From contig CM060840.1 in assembly GCA_030762175.1 (NCBI GenBank), positions 37,474,501 through 37,538,500 on the forward strand: a stretch of 64,000 nt of DNA. Reading direction: 5' to 3'. Positions 48,701 through 60,825 of this stretch are shown here, one piece after another (position 1 is the first letter of the stretch; every line of letters begins with the position of its first letter). The translations under genes and the position numbers were made by a program. This stretch comes from Metallyticus violacea (Eukaryota; Arthropoda; Insecta; Mantodea; Metallyticidae). The notes under the pieces were generated by a model. The model ran no database searches. It was not told the DNA's origin and saw only the letters and a list, made by a program, of their open reading frames with translations.

Positions 48701-50008
48701 CCAACATACACAAATGAAACGTTTGTTACAAAATATTAAACTATAGCCAAGTATTAAATTATGCACGTGGCCAACATACGAAAGGTTGAGTCCATTAACT
48801 TCCAAGATTTTGTTTTCCAAAAATATACAAAGAAATGTTCCTGAGACGCAGTTATGGCAGAATTACAATGCCATGTCGTGCCGTGGAAGAAAACTAAAGA
48901 GCGCTCCATCTTGGCCCCTCCTCTCTTACTTAGCCGTGTGCCCCTAGGGGAATGCCTTTGAATTTACATAAAAAAAACGTTCCTTTAGAAAAGAAGAAAT
49001 TCCGCAGATGTCGCACAAATGGCAAATGCTTGCAGGAGCAATGGAATGTACATCAGTAGTTACCATTCTCAATCGCCCACAAAAAAGCAATAAACAAAAT
49101 GTTATTTTTTGCAGTCTAAATTATCATCTAATCTACTACAGTTACCTCGTTTTGAGTATTCCATCATTAATATGGTGTTCTTTATCACAGAATCCCTCTT
49201 AAAGTTTTCTGTTAACATCTACAGGATTGCACTACATATAGTAATGTAAATCCACAATGTTTGTACTTTCCTGTTGATATTTTATAATACATTACAGTTT
49301 TATTAGGCGAAATGAGAATAATGAAAAGAACACAACTATGCTTACGATGCCTGTCACATTTAACGAAAGATCCTGGAAATTCCGCACATTATTAAAGAAA
49401 GGTAAAAATTAAATTTAGGATTGAAAAGCCATGGACCACTGGTATCGAATAATAGCATACAAGAACTAAAGCTAAACCCTTCACTTAAGATATATCAAGG
49501 CATAGAAGATGGGCTACTAGTAGGGGCAAGAGCAGCAAGGCTGAACCTGCCCAAAATGATTGCGTTGTCTCGTATGTGTTAATTTTTATTCAGGAATTTA
49601 TATATTTCCTTATTTGAACTAGTGCACTAGTTGAAGGCTCATGCCTGCCTTGCTCAAGCGTATTTCATGTTAGGAAGAGGTAAGAGGGTCATAAAAGTTT
49701 TCCTTGACTAATACTCCTCTCCACCCAGTTGGTCACTGCTGCCTCTTCTGGGACTTTGTGGAACCTGAGACCCAACAAAAGAACACGAATGCGGACGATT
49801 TCAATTAAAATATAATATTTCGTCAATTTTAGTTTCATTGTGGCAACATAGAATTTTGTAAATAATATTATTTTTATTATTTAATAGTAATGCGAAACGA
49901 CGCGGTATATTACAAGTATCATAAACGTTCAGTAACATGCCAAAAATTCATTTCAAGAGTGATTGATGTAATTGCATAGAAAAAAGACCAAAGAATTGAA
50001 ACTGTATA
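45736..50008. other. Unassigned DNA
   Basis: Over 4 kb without a recognisable gene. CAGGGGCGG at 46372-46380 resembles a hAT-type terminus, but no partner end was found. A GT/G-rich tract lies at 48064-48090. Confidence 0.4.
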
Positions 50009-51252
50009 CGAGGTGCATTGTAAAAGTTCTCAGCCTGACCAAGAAAACAAAAGACTTAAGAGAAATTTTTTAACTGTTTTTATTTTTATTTTTCAACATA
50101 GTCATGTTGTAAATCGGTGTAATTAGTCCAAAAACTTCCCAACTTTATATATCCTCAGTAAAATAAGATTTGTCCAACTGTGGAAAATAGCCTTCAACCT
50201 TACCATTTGATATGAATTTTCATCTATCCTGCAATTTCTTTAGGGAACAAAAACTAATCGCTGGGAGCCAAATCCGGAAATAAGCAGATGTGGAAGTACT
50301 TGCAAGCAAAGGTCGTGAAGTTTTACAGCAACAATCTCAGACGTGTGTGAAGGCGCCTTATTATGATGAAAGAGAACATACTTTATCGCAAAGTAAGGAT
50401 ATTTAGCCCAAATAGCACCTTTTAAATAGTGCAGTAGTAAAGTATAATACTACCCGGTGATGGTTCTGTTCTTTTGGAGGTAGTCTACGAGCACCACACC
50501 ATTAGAATCTCAAAAAACGAAGCCATGATTTTTCCTGCAAATAACACCGTTTTTATTTATTTATTTATTTTGTGAACTTTCATCTGTTGCCAGCCACAGT
50601 TTGGAATACTCCTTCGTCAAATCAGTTTCATGTACTACCATGAAACGTGGGAGAAACTTGCTTTAATTGCGTTTAAACAGGTCTAAATACTCTTGCAAAA
50701 TGTTCATTCGAATGCGTTTTTGGTCATTGTTAACATACACGGCACCCATAGAGCGGAAACCTTTCTCATATCCAAACTTTCATGTAAAATGTATTGGACG
50801 GCCCATCTAGGTCTGCAATGCCCATCAATTCGCGTACCTTCAATCGGCGATCATTAAGTACGGCATTGTAAATTTTTGTCACAATTTCATTGTTAGTAGT
50901 TTTGGAACGCCCTGAGCACTCATCATCTTGAATGGGTATAAGACCACATCTAAATTCAGTAACCCCATTTTTAATCATCGAAAACAAAAGGGAAGAATAC
51001 TTTAATGTGGAATCAAACTCCTTTTGTATTTATGTTGGAAACCCTTTCAAATGAATTACTTTATCTCAGCTCGTATTTCAGTTTTAACCATTTTGTAGAA
51101 AATGTTAACACTAGTTTGTTTACACGATCGTCTCAAACGCTGACTTCACTAACGCGTCTGAAACGTTAAAGCGTGTCACAAAATATTATATTAATTTAGT
51201 CATTTTCACGATATCTCGGAGTTAAGCTGAGATATTTTTGAATTGTCCCTCA
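50009..51252 (-). mobile_element. Mariner element B, full-length fossil
   Basis: The element is 1,244 bp, flanked on both sides by TA (50007-50008 and 51253-51254). Imperfect terminal inverted repeats match about 20 of 28 positions, starting CGAGGTGCA on the left and TGAGGGACA on the right (inverted). On the minus strand the transposase begins VKTEIRAEIK near 51090. Next come SMIKNGVTEFR and DDECSGRSKTTNNEIVTKI (HTH linker, near 50900), DRRLKVRELMGIADL near 50830, and a broken HETDLTKEYSKLWLATDE near 50610. Near 50220 come the C-terminal remnants FRIWLPAISFCSLKKL and GYFPQLDKSYFTEDI. Many stops and frameshifts make it non-functional, but the ends and length are complete. Confidence 0.9.
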
Positions 51253-54200
51253 TAGATGCAAATAGATTTAAGGCTGAGTCATGGAACATTATCGTGTTTA
51301 ATATTTTATATAATGTAATTTAGCTATCCCTTAATTAAAGTTAATGATAGTCATACCCCATAATTTAAGCATGAAAAACTTTATGGTAGCATAACAGTCG
51401 TTTTTGTGATATATGTAGCATAAAATAGATTTTCCAATAATTTTGGCGTCCTGCTCAACCTGCTCTATACAAAAAAACAACGCATTGCCTCTGGTTAGAA
51501 GCATATATCTTATCTAAAAATATCAACTGATTAGGTCTTGAAATGTAGCCTTAATGAAAAATAAATTTAAAAAATGAAGTTAAAATTGTAGAATAACTTT
51601 CATAACTGCTGGGTATAAGATAGTACAGAGAGTTATTTTGGGTCTGCGTCGGCATTGCACGAAAGTCGCCGGTTCTATCGATAGCAAAGCTTCCCTCTCA
51701 TTTCTATCGCACAGCTTTGATCACTACTTACTCACAATATTAATTTTATTTTAGAATGAGTACTAACTTATATTATTGATGTTGTTTAAACTGGATCCCA
51801 CTTCTGTCACATATTTCTAATACCTGTGAATGAAATTTGCATTAATTTTAAAGAGACATATGCAGAGGGGCATTATCTAATACAATATCCAGGAGAGAAG
51901 CAGCTTAAGATCAAAGAAAAGAAAAAGTGTGGTCTTTCTCAATATACCTGCTCATGGAGTGAAGACAGCTGTTTCAAAGTATCACCGAAAAATAAATCTA
52001 TGCCTCGTTATTATCAAAATCAGAAGCGTTGACCAATTTTAGTTATTAGGAAATATGATTTTTAATGTCTCTTTAGTGACTAACACGATTTCTTTCACTT
52101 TGAAAAGTATATTTATCGCTTTTATAGCAAAAATATTTCATGTTATTTCTCAGACTTCAGTAGCGTGTAATAGATAGGGACATCAAAAAAGTACAATTGG
52201 AACTTTAATAAAAATAGAAGGCCGAGTTTCAATGCCAATAGTTTTGTTGTCTCAAATCATTATGGGTATAACATTTTTCCATAAAACGGACATCCTAACG
52301 GAATCAAAGAGCAACAGTTGAGTTGATGGAGAAGCCATTAATCAAATTGAAAAATCAGGAGCACCTAACGTGGGGAAACCTGACACGCATACCCAGTCAT
52401 TAGCACGAGTAGAAACTACAGGCGGCTCACACACATACTCTATACAAAAACACCCCCCACGAAAAGTTGGCAGCGTGATCAGGCTCCACTTTATCTCGCA
52501 TCCCGATGGGACAGTCGTGTGTATGTGTTAGCCTCCACGCAACGTAATATCCAAACACAAACCATGGATTATGGTCCATTAACCGGATTAGACCATTATA
52601 GATAGAGCCGCGCTCCTGGTTTATTACTGGGGCGCTTTAGGTTTGCCCGCCGCGGCCTGCCAGTTACGTTACTGAGTGGTGTTGCCAACATTTGCGAAAT
52701 TCCGCTAGACTGTGGCATACCGTCATGTACAATGATGTGTCGATTTAGACAAGTTTAATATGTTTCGTGACGCTCTTTTTGTGAGAATTATTTCTTAATC
52801 ATTGAGTTTTATTTACTTAGAGAAACTGAAAGCAACTTCAACATCTTTTAGAACAAATTAAATTACGTTGATTTCGATCTTAAAAAAGCATTAAATAGGG
52901 ATATGTTTTCTTTGTGTGATTTACATGATCATGCTTACAGTTTTTATTGTGTTAATTTGTTAATATTATACCAGTGTTACATTGTTATACTTTTACAATC
53001 GTCCACTTCACCACTTTAATGAGCTTATAAAATAATTTTAAGTATTTTGTCATCAGTACACTGTATTAGAATTCAGGGTCCTTGTAGCCACCTACATTTA
53101 TAGGCTAATAATTATTCCTCTTGTCCATGAAACTATGTATATAATTTAGTCCTGGCATTCTTTAGAGTTTTACTATTAAATTAACATAAAAACATAATTA
53201 TAAATTTCAAAACTAATCTATAAATGCTTATTTTATACTCCCTCGGTTCCAAAATAGGTTTAATAGAAAGCGGATACAATTACCGGAATTATCGTGAATG
53301 CAGGGATAAACGCTGTTATATACACAGCATTAATACAGGCATTGACCATGCTCATGCGATTACTATTAGGGTTTCTGTGGGACATCAAACTTCATTCTTT
53401 AATTGACAGAGCTCATTATGGACCGAAATAAAATGGCCACCTGCAATGATGCTCTAGTAGAAGCCCAGGAACCATTAACCAACCCAAGTGGGAGTAGAAA
53501 GTCAAAGTGAAACATTTGATGCCATTCTGTAATTACAGATAAAATTAAGGGAATGTAGAAGTAAAACATGAAGACTACTACTATTTGGCTATTTCTATGA
53601 AAAGGTGGAATGGACAAATGGATGTTATGTACTGGTATTCGTTCACAGTAGAAAGCAAACTAAAGTTACATCATTATAACGAGAAAAATCAGACATTCTT
53701 TATAACAATTTGATTGTTAGTGTATAATAATAGATTTCCGTACGCGTTATTTTATATTCTGAAATACTCAGTATAGTTTTGTACCTTATATGGAACTCAT
53801 TATATTTCGGGTTTTCTTATAATTTTGGTATATGTTATATTTCTATACCATATTTTGGGACAAGGAAGTACATTTTAATTTATTTGATTTACTAACTATT
53901 TTTATGGCATCCGCAAATAAATCTACTTTAACTATATATTTTATGTTTTTTTTAAGTGAAGATAAAAGTCACATGTTTCAGCATAAGTTTTCTGAAACAT
54001 TCTTTATGGGATGATGTCAAAAAGCTATGATACCAACTAAATTTCGTACATAATTTAATTTAATCCCTTCTTTGTAACTATTATCCCATATAGATATTAT
54101 TTTCGGTTAAGGGTGTTTTCTATTATCAGCAATTTCTTTTCTACGAAATCAGTAATGGGATATTTAGCGTTCTCTGTACCAAATTTTTAAAGATGTAATT

Positions 54201-55001
54201 GTTGAGAAATATAATTTGTGCTTGTGTTTTTTATAAACATTAAAAATATTTGAGAATTTGATTGAAAACCGTTAATAGCAATTAAAATACGTTTTTCTAG
54301 TTTAAGCAAACCGTCTTTTGAGACTTTCGCTTGTATACCAGCAACATTTAAAGCTAATGCTTATAAAAAGAAGGAAGGCTCTAATTAATCTTATAACTTT
54401 TTAGTATTTAATCTTTGTTATTTTTTTATATGTAGCAAAATATTTTTATAATTATAGATTTGTGTCTAGTCGTGTATTTTACTCTACTCTTTTTCTGTTA
54501 TAATATTAAGTGTTTTTATATTTATTGAATCAACTTTCTTTTATGTATTTTTACTTTATTTATTAGCATCAAGTTCTGACTGACTTTTCAGAAAATGAGG
54601 ATCCAAACTGTGGAGCTTTCGAGATATTTCTCACGTTTAACAAGAAAATGTGATTCTTTGGAATTTCGTTAAAGATGTAACTTAAGTTTCCTTTATGTTT
54701 GTACTTTTAATATTAATTATTAAAATATTAATTACTATTATACATTTTTGTAAATGGTGCCTTCTTTCGTTGAATACTGCTTAATGTAAATATGCTGCTT
54801 TTACAGTTTTTTCTATATAAATTTAGGCATGCTTTGGGTATATAAACACTTTCGTCATTGTGCCATTTTTTCTTATCCTTCATAAATTATTTAAGCTCTC
54901 GTCGAGTATTTTGCACGGTATACATTACAAGTTCCACGTCTTTAGGCAAACATGTGCGCGGCCCGTGTCTAATGAGTGAATAATGATAACCGTCAGTACT
55001 A
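51253..55001. other. Unassigned DNA
   Basis: No gene or repeat family recognised over about 3.7 kb. A less AT-rich patch lies at 52360-52720, including GCCCGCCGCGGCCTGCCAG near 52640. ORFs such as 51826-52032 (plus) and 53399-53617 (minus) lack signature. Confidence 0.4.
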
Positions 55002-57993
55002 CACGGTGTTCCAAAAGTCACTTTCTACACACCAAACAGAAACTTACATAATTTTCATTAGCAGATTGGGTAGGTAAGTTGATCATCACACACTTTCAAG
55101 ATGTCATAATCTACCATAGTCTTAAGCTTTTTTTCCAGTCGAGAAAGTGACATAATCTTCTGTTCCTAAACGTAAGATTTTTATGTTCCCTAAAGAAAAA
55201 CCTACGGCGATGTTAAGTTAAAGTTACATAAGAGATTGTTTTACTTCTCAGGTCGAATCAATGAATCGTGTTGGAAATTCTTCTTCCAGGTATATATTAG
55301 CAGTGTAATAAGTTAGAACGCTGTGGTGTTGGAAATTAACTGTACATAGCTTGAGAAATTCCTCCTCATGAAGAATCTACAAATAACTCGCATCTTTGGT
55401 AGTGTCATCAAAGAAGGAGAGCCAAACACTCGTAAAAATACGAGTGTCACAAAAGGTGTCGTCGTCAAAACCAAGATGTTTTCACATATTTCACTTCATT
55501 TATCTTTTGCGTTAAATGCGATTACTAAGCATGTTTCATGGACAGTAAAACGAGATGAATTCAATTATCCCTATTCAGCTGACAAACGGCGCAAGGATCT
55601 CTGAGGACTAACGACATACTGCTACTAGCATTCCTCCATTTATTGGTATTTCGATATCTCTAGACCAGCGCGTTCACAAGTAACTTGGAAATTGACATAA
55701 GCTCCTCTGTCACTACTATCGACCATGAGGTGGACTATCAACGAATTCGTTGTCAATAAATATTTTGAAACTAGTTACTAGCAGTGAAATATTATTGTCC
55801 AGGTGTGAATTTTAGGAATTCATATTTTTATATCATTGCGGTTTAAGATTATGTATTCTATCATTAAAATGTATCAATCCTAATTTTATTTATTTATTTG
55901 GTACTGTCGTGACATTCTTTGTCTATGAATTTATAGTTTGGTGGTTTCTGTGTGTGCTTTATTCTTACATTCGGATAAGCGATCTGTCCACTTTGCATGT
56001 TTTTTTATTCTTCTCAATAGTGCCTGCTTCATCTCCATAAATATGATTGGTGAAGTCATAGTTAAATAAATAATAAATATATACATACGAGGCGTGTGCG
56101 GAGAGTAAGTAACATTTCGTTCTACCGCAACGTAAGTGTCGCAGTTCCACCCATGCGCACTTGTCTCTCTGGTTCATTGTCTGTCCACTGACCTATTACA
56201 GTCGGTACAGTTGTTTGTGGTCGTTCGAAATGTTTAAGACAATTTCTGATCCCGCCGACTGTGAATTGCGTTCCGTAATACGGTTTTTGAACGCAAGGAA
56301 TGTTAAGCCAGCTGAAATTCATCGTCAACTTGTAGAGATTTACGGTGAAAATGTAATGATTGATGGAATGGTGGGAAAGTGGGTTAGGCAGTTCAATGAT
56401 GGACGATCATCGTTCATGAGGAAGCAGGAGAGGGCGGCCTTCTGTTGTCACTGATGGTTTGGTTAAACAAGTAAATAAGGCAATTCATGAAAACGGACGG
56501 TTCACAATAAGAATCATTTGTAATGTATTTCCACAAATTTCAAAAACTGCTGTGCGTTAGTTTGTCACAAAGCACTTGAATTATCGCAAACTGTGTTCTG
56601 TTGGGTTCCGAAGATGCTAACGGATATTCACAAAACGAAGCGATTTGACAGTGCGTTGACATTTCTTACCTGATACAGTGATGAGGGAGATGAATTCTTA
56701 AGCAGGATAGTGACTGGTGATGAAACTTGGTTTTGTCAGAATCAAAGCAACAGTCAATGGAGTGGAGGCACACAGGATCCCCCAAACGACAAAAATTCAA
56801 AACAACGTTGTCAACACGAAAAAACATGTGCTCTGGGACAGATGGGAAGTTCTGCTTATTGAGTTCCTTCCCAGAGATGCAACCATCAATGCGGTGAAAC
56901 ATTGAGAAATTTGCGGCGCGCAATTCTAAACAAAAGGCGTGGAATACTCAGTCAAGGCATTGTGTTGCTTCATGAAACGCACATCCCGATTCTGCTGGTG
57001 TCACACAAAATAATATTCAACAATTCCGTTTGGAGAAGTTCAATCACCCGCCATACAGCCCCGATCTCACGCCTTCTGTCTACCACTTGTTCTTGAACAT
57101 GAAGCGTGAGCTCGGAGGAAGGCGCTTAGACAGCGATAACGGGGCAAAAAAAACCGTTTTTAGCAGTGGCTGTCTTTACTGGCGAATTCTTTCTTTGTAG
57201 AGGGCATACAAAAGTAGATTTCCCACTATGACAAATGCCTCAACAATGGTGGCAACAATGTCGAAAAATAGGTTAAGGAATGCTCTTTCGTGTGCAAATA
57301 AATGTTGTTGTGAAAACAAATATTTATGCCTTTTTTTCCAAATCGGTACTTACTTTCCGGACACGCCTCGTATCATTGTTTACGTATTATTACACAAATG
57401 CTTCAAATCTCATGTTTTATAATTATCATTAGTTTTTAAGTACCATTGTTGGAAATATATTATCTTCTTTGACGATTTTTGTTCGTAATGAATATAGTAT
57501 GGAATGTTTTACCTAAGTTTCATCTCTAGGAATATTCATATATTTTTTCATTTTTTTTAATTCAAAGAAATTCTGTGTTTTTTAGGCATTGTCACATATT
57601 AAAACCATATATTCTGTGAAAGTAGGAAGTTATTTTGTCTTAATTAATCTTATGGATTAATTATTTTCCTCCATTCTTATTGAAGAAAACAACAAAGTTA
57701 CTGTCGAAGCGATTAAAAATCCAATTTGTTGGGTAAAAAAAATATTGTAAAATTTTTTAAAAATTATATAGAAAATGCTGAAAATTTGATCATTCGAGTT
57801 ACCACCTTATACTTTAAAAAGATATGGTGACAAACAAATTTAATGTTTTCCCCTTAATTTTCTATCGACTTTAATCATCATAATTCCACAAACATTTATT
57901 TTATACACATTTTGTTCATTTTAATAGTTTGGGTATTCTTTATTGTTAAATATATTTCTCAGTAACGAGTGTTTAACTTTTCGGAACATGCTG
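55002..57993 (+). mobile_element. Putative older DNA transposon hosting a nested mariner (tentative)
   Basis: CACGGTGTTCCAAAAGT at 55002-55018, preceded by TA, resembles the inverse of ACTTTTCGGAACATGCTG at 57976-57993, followed by TA. Without the nested mariner (56088-57370) the unit would be about 1.7 kb. A 78-codon frame at 55368-55604 with FGSVIKEGEPNTRKNTS and RDEFNYPYSAD loosely resembles the HTH-to-PYK region of IS630-like transposases. There is no DDE motif. The pairing of ends is an inference from about 15 bp. Confidence 0.35.
56088..57370 (+). mobile_element. Mariner element C with well-preserved ends
   Basis: The element is 1,283 bp, flanked by TA at 56086-56087 and 57371-57372. 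Terminal inverted repeats (56088-56111 and 57347-57370) match at 22 of 24 positions and begin CGAGGCGTGT. The plus-strand transposase starts MFKTISDPADCELRSVIRF at 56230, with KPAEIHRQLVEIYGEN next (HTH). A frameshift near 56425 separates the SVVTDGLVKQVNKAI linker. TGDETW with the first catalytic Asp is at about 56713-56730. The second catalytic Asp codon has lost one base near 56975, shifting the frame. The third catalytic position reads Val (GTC at 57078-57080, in PSVYHLF). The C terminus HYDKCLNNGGNNVEK ends near 57270. It is inactive, yet the ends could still be recognised. Confidence 0.95.
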
Positions 57994-59689
57994 TATAATT
58001 AATGCATTCCGTTGCAAATTACTTCGCAATATAAAACTATTTTTATGCTTATTATCGCTGCAGAAGTCCGGCACCAGTTAGTGAAAGGCGACTCCACTCT
58101 GCGCACAGTAACATCCTAGCGAGCAGAGATGCTACTAAGTTAGCATATATTGTCACTAACAGATTGGCAACACTTGGCAGCCAGACATTTACGTGTGGCT
58201 GATGCGGATGGTCCATCGGTGCCTATCACATCCCCAACCCTATCCTCTGAATAATGTACAAGCAAAATATTTTGCGGCAGCGTCAGGTAGAAACAAAAGG
58301 TAACATTGGCGATCACCCTGGCGCAGATGTTCATGGACGTGCTGAGATGGAGGCAAAATGATGGCCCCATTGAACAACAGCAGTTTGTTTAGTGCGTCAT
58401 TTTTGTCAAAGATAGTATCGTCTCAGTGTTCGTATTTTCCCAAAGGCATGACTCCCACGTGCCCCGTTTTGCAGTGAAGTTTTATGTGCTTTGCTTTATT
58501 TCGCAATATATCTCGGATATTTTCATAGTCCACTGGTCAGAATGCGAAGCCAGAGCATTTAGCTTTGTTCCGAGATAACATGCATTTTAAAATAAAAGCA
58601 GAGCTTAGGCTTCACCGCTACTGTTTTGCAACAAAGTGATACTAACAATGATCGTAACTTCTCCTCTATGAAATATTGGTATAAAGTATAGGCAAAGTAC
58701 GTACTATACTTAGGTACACACAAATCAAAATAGGAAATGTATTTGATACTGCAATAGCATGAAGAATATGCTTGCAGTACTAGTAGACCAGATATTTATT
58801 AAAATATGTTAGACATCATAATAATTATATAGAGAGGAGCTTCGTGCCTTGCACCAGTGGCGGCTCGTGGCCTCTGTAGAAGGGTGGGCCAGGGGCATAA
58901 CTACATTACATCCAAACGCCATGAGGTAAGCTCTGTTTATGAAAACTTATACTCCTCCTCTCATAACTGCAGCGCCATCGTACGTTTGTTTTATAAACTT
59001 GGGTTTTATATGGAACTCTTGTAATTCAGTTGTTAAAATACGCCTTAAGCCTTCTGCAGTCCCTTCAGAAAAGCAATTAATTTTATGAATCTTCTCAACC
59101 GGTTTATCCCCGCTGATAAAGAATTCTTTTCCTTAACTAAAAGAGAGGTATCTTTGCATTCCTTTATAAAAACGCATTTTTGCTTTCATAAAGCGTGCTA
59201 TTTGATTTGGGAAGAATTAATATCAGTTATAATGACAATACATTTGTTGCGCTCTATGTTTATTAATGTTCTATTCAGCAAGTTTGCGTTGCTGAATATT
59301 TAAATAGAATAAATCCTCTACATATCAGTGGAACATTTCACTTAATAAAATGTCCGTTTGCTAATGGTAAAAGGAAAAAGAAGCCCAATTTCCTACCTCC
59401 GCTCTAAAGTATTGATTGAAGCGTACACGTTGTGTTCAGATAATACCTCCGCAGCAGTGATCAGCCTTTATGTTTTTGTTTGTATATTTTGTTAAATTGA
59501 ATTTGAATTTATTTTCACTTAATAATACAATAAGCTTCCAAAGTATTCCTTTACAAACACTTAGTCATACAAGAAAATACAACCATAGTCACTCAAGTAA
59601 ATTTTCCCGAGTTGCTGTGTAGTAAAGTGGACCAAATAGTTTCAATCTAGGGGCTACTCAACTATAAGGCAACTTACATCTACAAAATT
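57994..59689. other. Unassigned DNA
   Basis: A less AT-rich patch at 58060-58380 has no recognised family. CAGTGGCGGCTCGTGG at 58855-58870 resembles a hAT-type terminus without a visible partner. Confidence 0.4.
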
Positions 59690-60825
59690 AACTCACTCAA
59701 AAACCAACTTAAATTATGTTTCTTCCCGATTTGTTCATCTTTTCTTACTTATTTTCTTCAGATATTTTCTTTTAACCTTACCTAAATAATTCTCAAACTC
59801 CAAGATTTTCCGCCTAGTTTTCATATTCACCAACTTCTTTCCCCTTATCTATAATGCTAAGTTATCCCACTTCTCAATCCTAAGTTTTGCTTTCATTTCT
59901 TTAGTTTCTTTACTTTCCACAATTGTGGAAATTGCATCTTGCATTCCACACATCGTATATTCCTCTATATTTAAACCTCCTCTTATTCCTTTCAAATTCG
60001 GGTTCGAATACCACCAGGACCGTCCTCCCCGACTACGGTTTTTTCCAGGTTTTCCTCAGTCCTCATAAATGCCAAATGCCGGGGAGGTACCCTAAACTAA
60101 GGCCTGGAACGTTTCCTTCCTTAAAATATCCTTTCTTAACATATCATTTCATCGCATGTATCATCGATGTCCATCTCCTGTGGTGCCTCTGCAGCAAAAA
60201 CGGGCGTTAAACACCATTCATTCATTCATTCACTCATTCCTTTCAAATTCACTACCCCTGTCCGGGCCCATGCGATTACCTCCCTCATCCACCTGTCACC
60301 TTCATCCAAATAATTCTCTCTACCCATATTTTCTCTAATCCCCTATAAACCCTTTTTACTACTAAATCTAGTAATATCTCTTGTCTTTCCACATCCTCAA
60401 TTATATGTTTAATTTCTCTCCAAAATCCCCTTTCTTTACTTTCTCTATCATGCTGCACATATGCACACCAATTTTTTCCATAATCTTATTGATTCTACTA
60501 ACCCAAATATTTCCTCTCCTCGCTTTCTCTTGCGTCACTAGACAATGTTTCAAAATACAATTCTCTTCTAAATTCTTAGTCCTAAACTAATATTTCAGAG
60601 TTATTGTCATTGTTTTTCCTTTACTCCGTGCTCTACCTAATTCAGCTGGTGCAACGCAGTTTGGTGAGCTTTTTAGTAGGCCCATAATTTGTTTGCAGAA
60701 ATTCCTGTGAATCAAGTCTACATTTAGCCATTCGTCATCACTACCTCAAATTTCTAACCCAAACATCATTTTAGCCTCCAATACCACCGTATATAATTTT
60801 TATGTTTTGTTACATTACAGGTAGG
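59690..60825 (-). mobile_element. LINE ORF2 C-terminal relic interrupted by a SINE
   Basis: Read on the minus strand from about 60770, broken frames give GLEIWGSDDEWLNVDLIHRN, then FCKQIMGLLKSSPN, then APAELGRARSKGKTM. This is the segment after the reverse transcriptase in many insect LINE ORF2 proteins, with the YGxEIWG...IQxxFCKxxLGLPxSTPN...ELGR pattern. Charged, Lys/Glu-rich coding-like sequence continues to about 59700 on the other side of the inserted SINE (for example KETKEMKAKLRIEKWDNLAL near 59850). Stops and frameshifts make it non-functional. It could be the same family as the 4990-5540 relic, which covers a later part of ORF2. Confidence 0.7.
60000..60235 (+). repeat. SINE family 1, 5'-truncated copy nested in LINE, perfect 15-bp target-site duplication
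   Basis: The copy starts within the B-box region (GGTTCGAATACCACCAGGAC), so most of the tRNA-like head is missing. The body is close to consensus, and the tail is GGGCGTTAAACACCATTCAT extended into (ATTC)n. ATTCCTTTCAAATTC occurs at 59985-59999 and 60236-60250, exactly bounding the insertion. Confidence 0.95.

Noticed and set aside
58140..58370. 76-codon minus-strand frame in a less AT-rich patch
   Set aside because: I looked for Tc1-like or LINE motifs in both strands of this patch and found none that held over more than a few residues.
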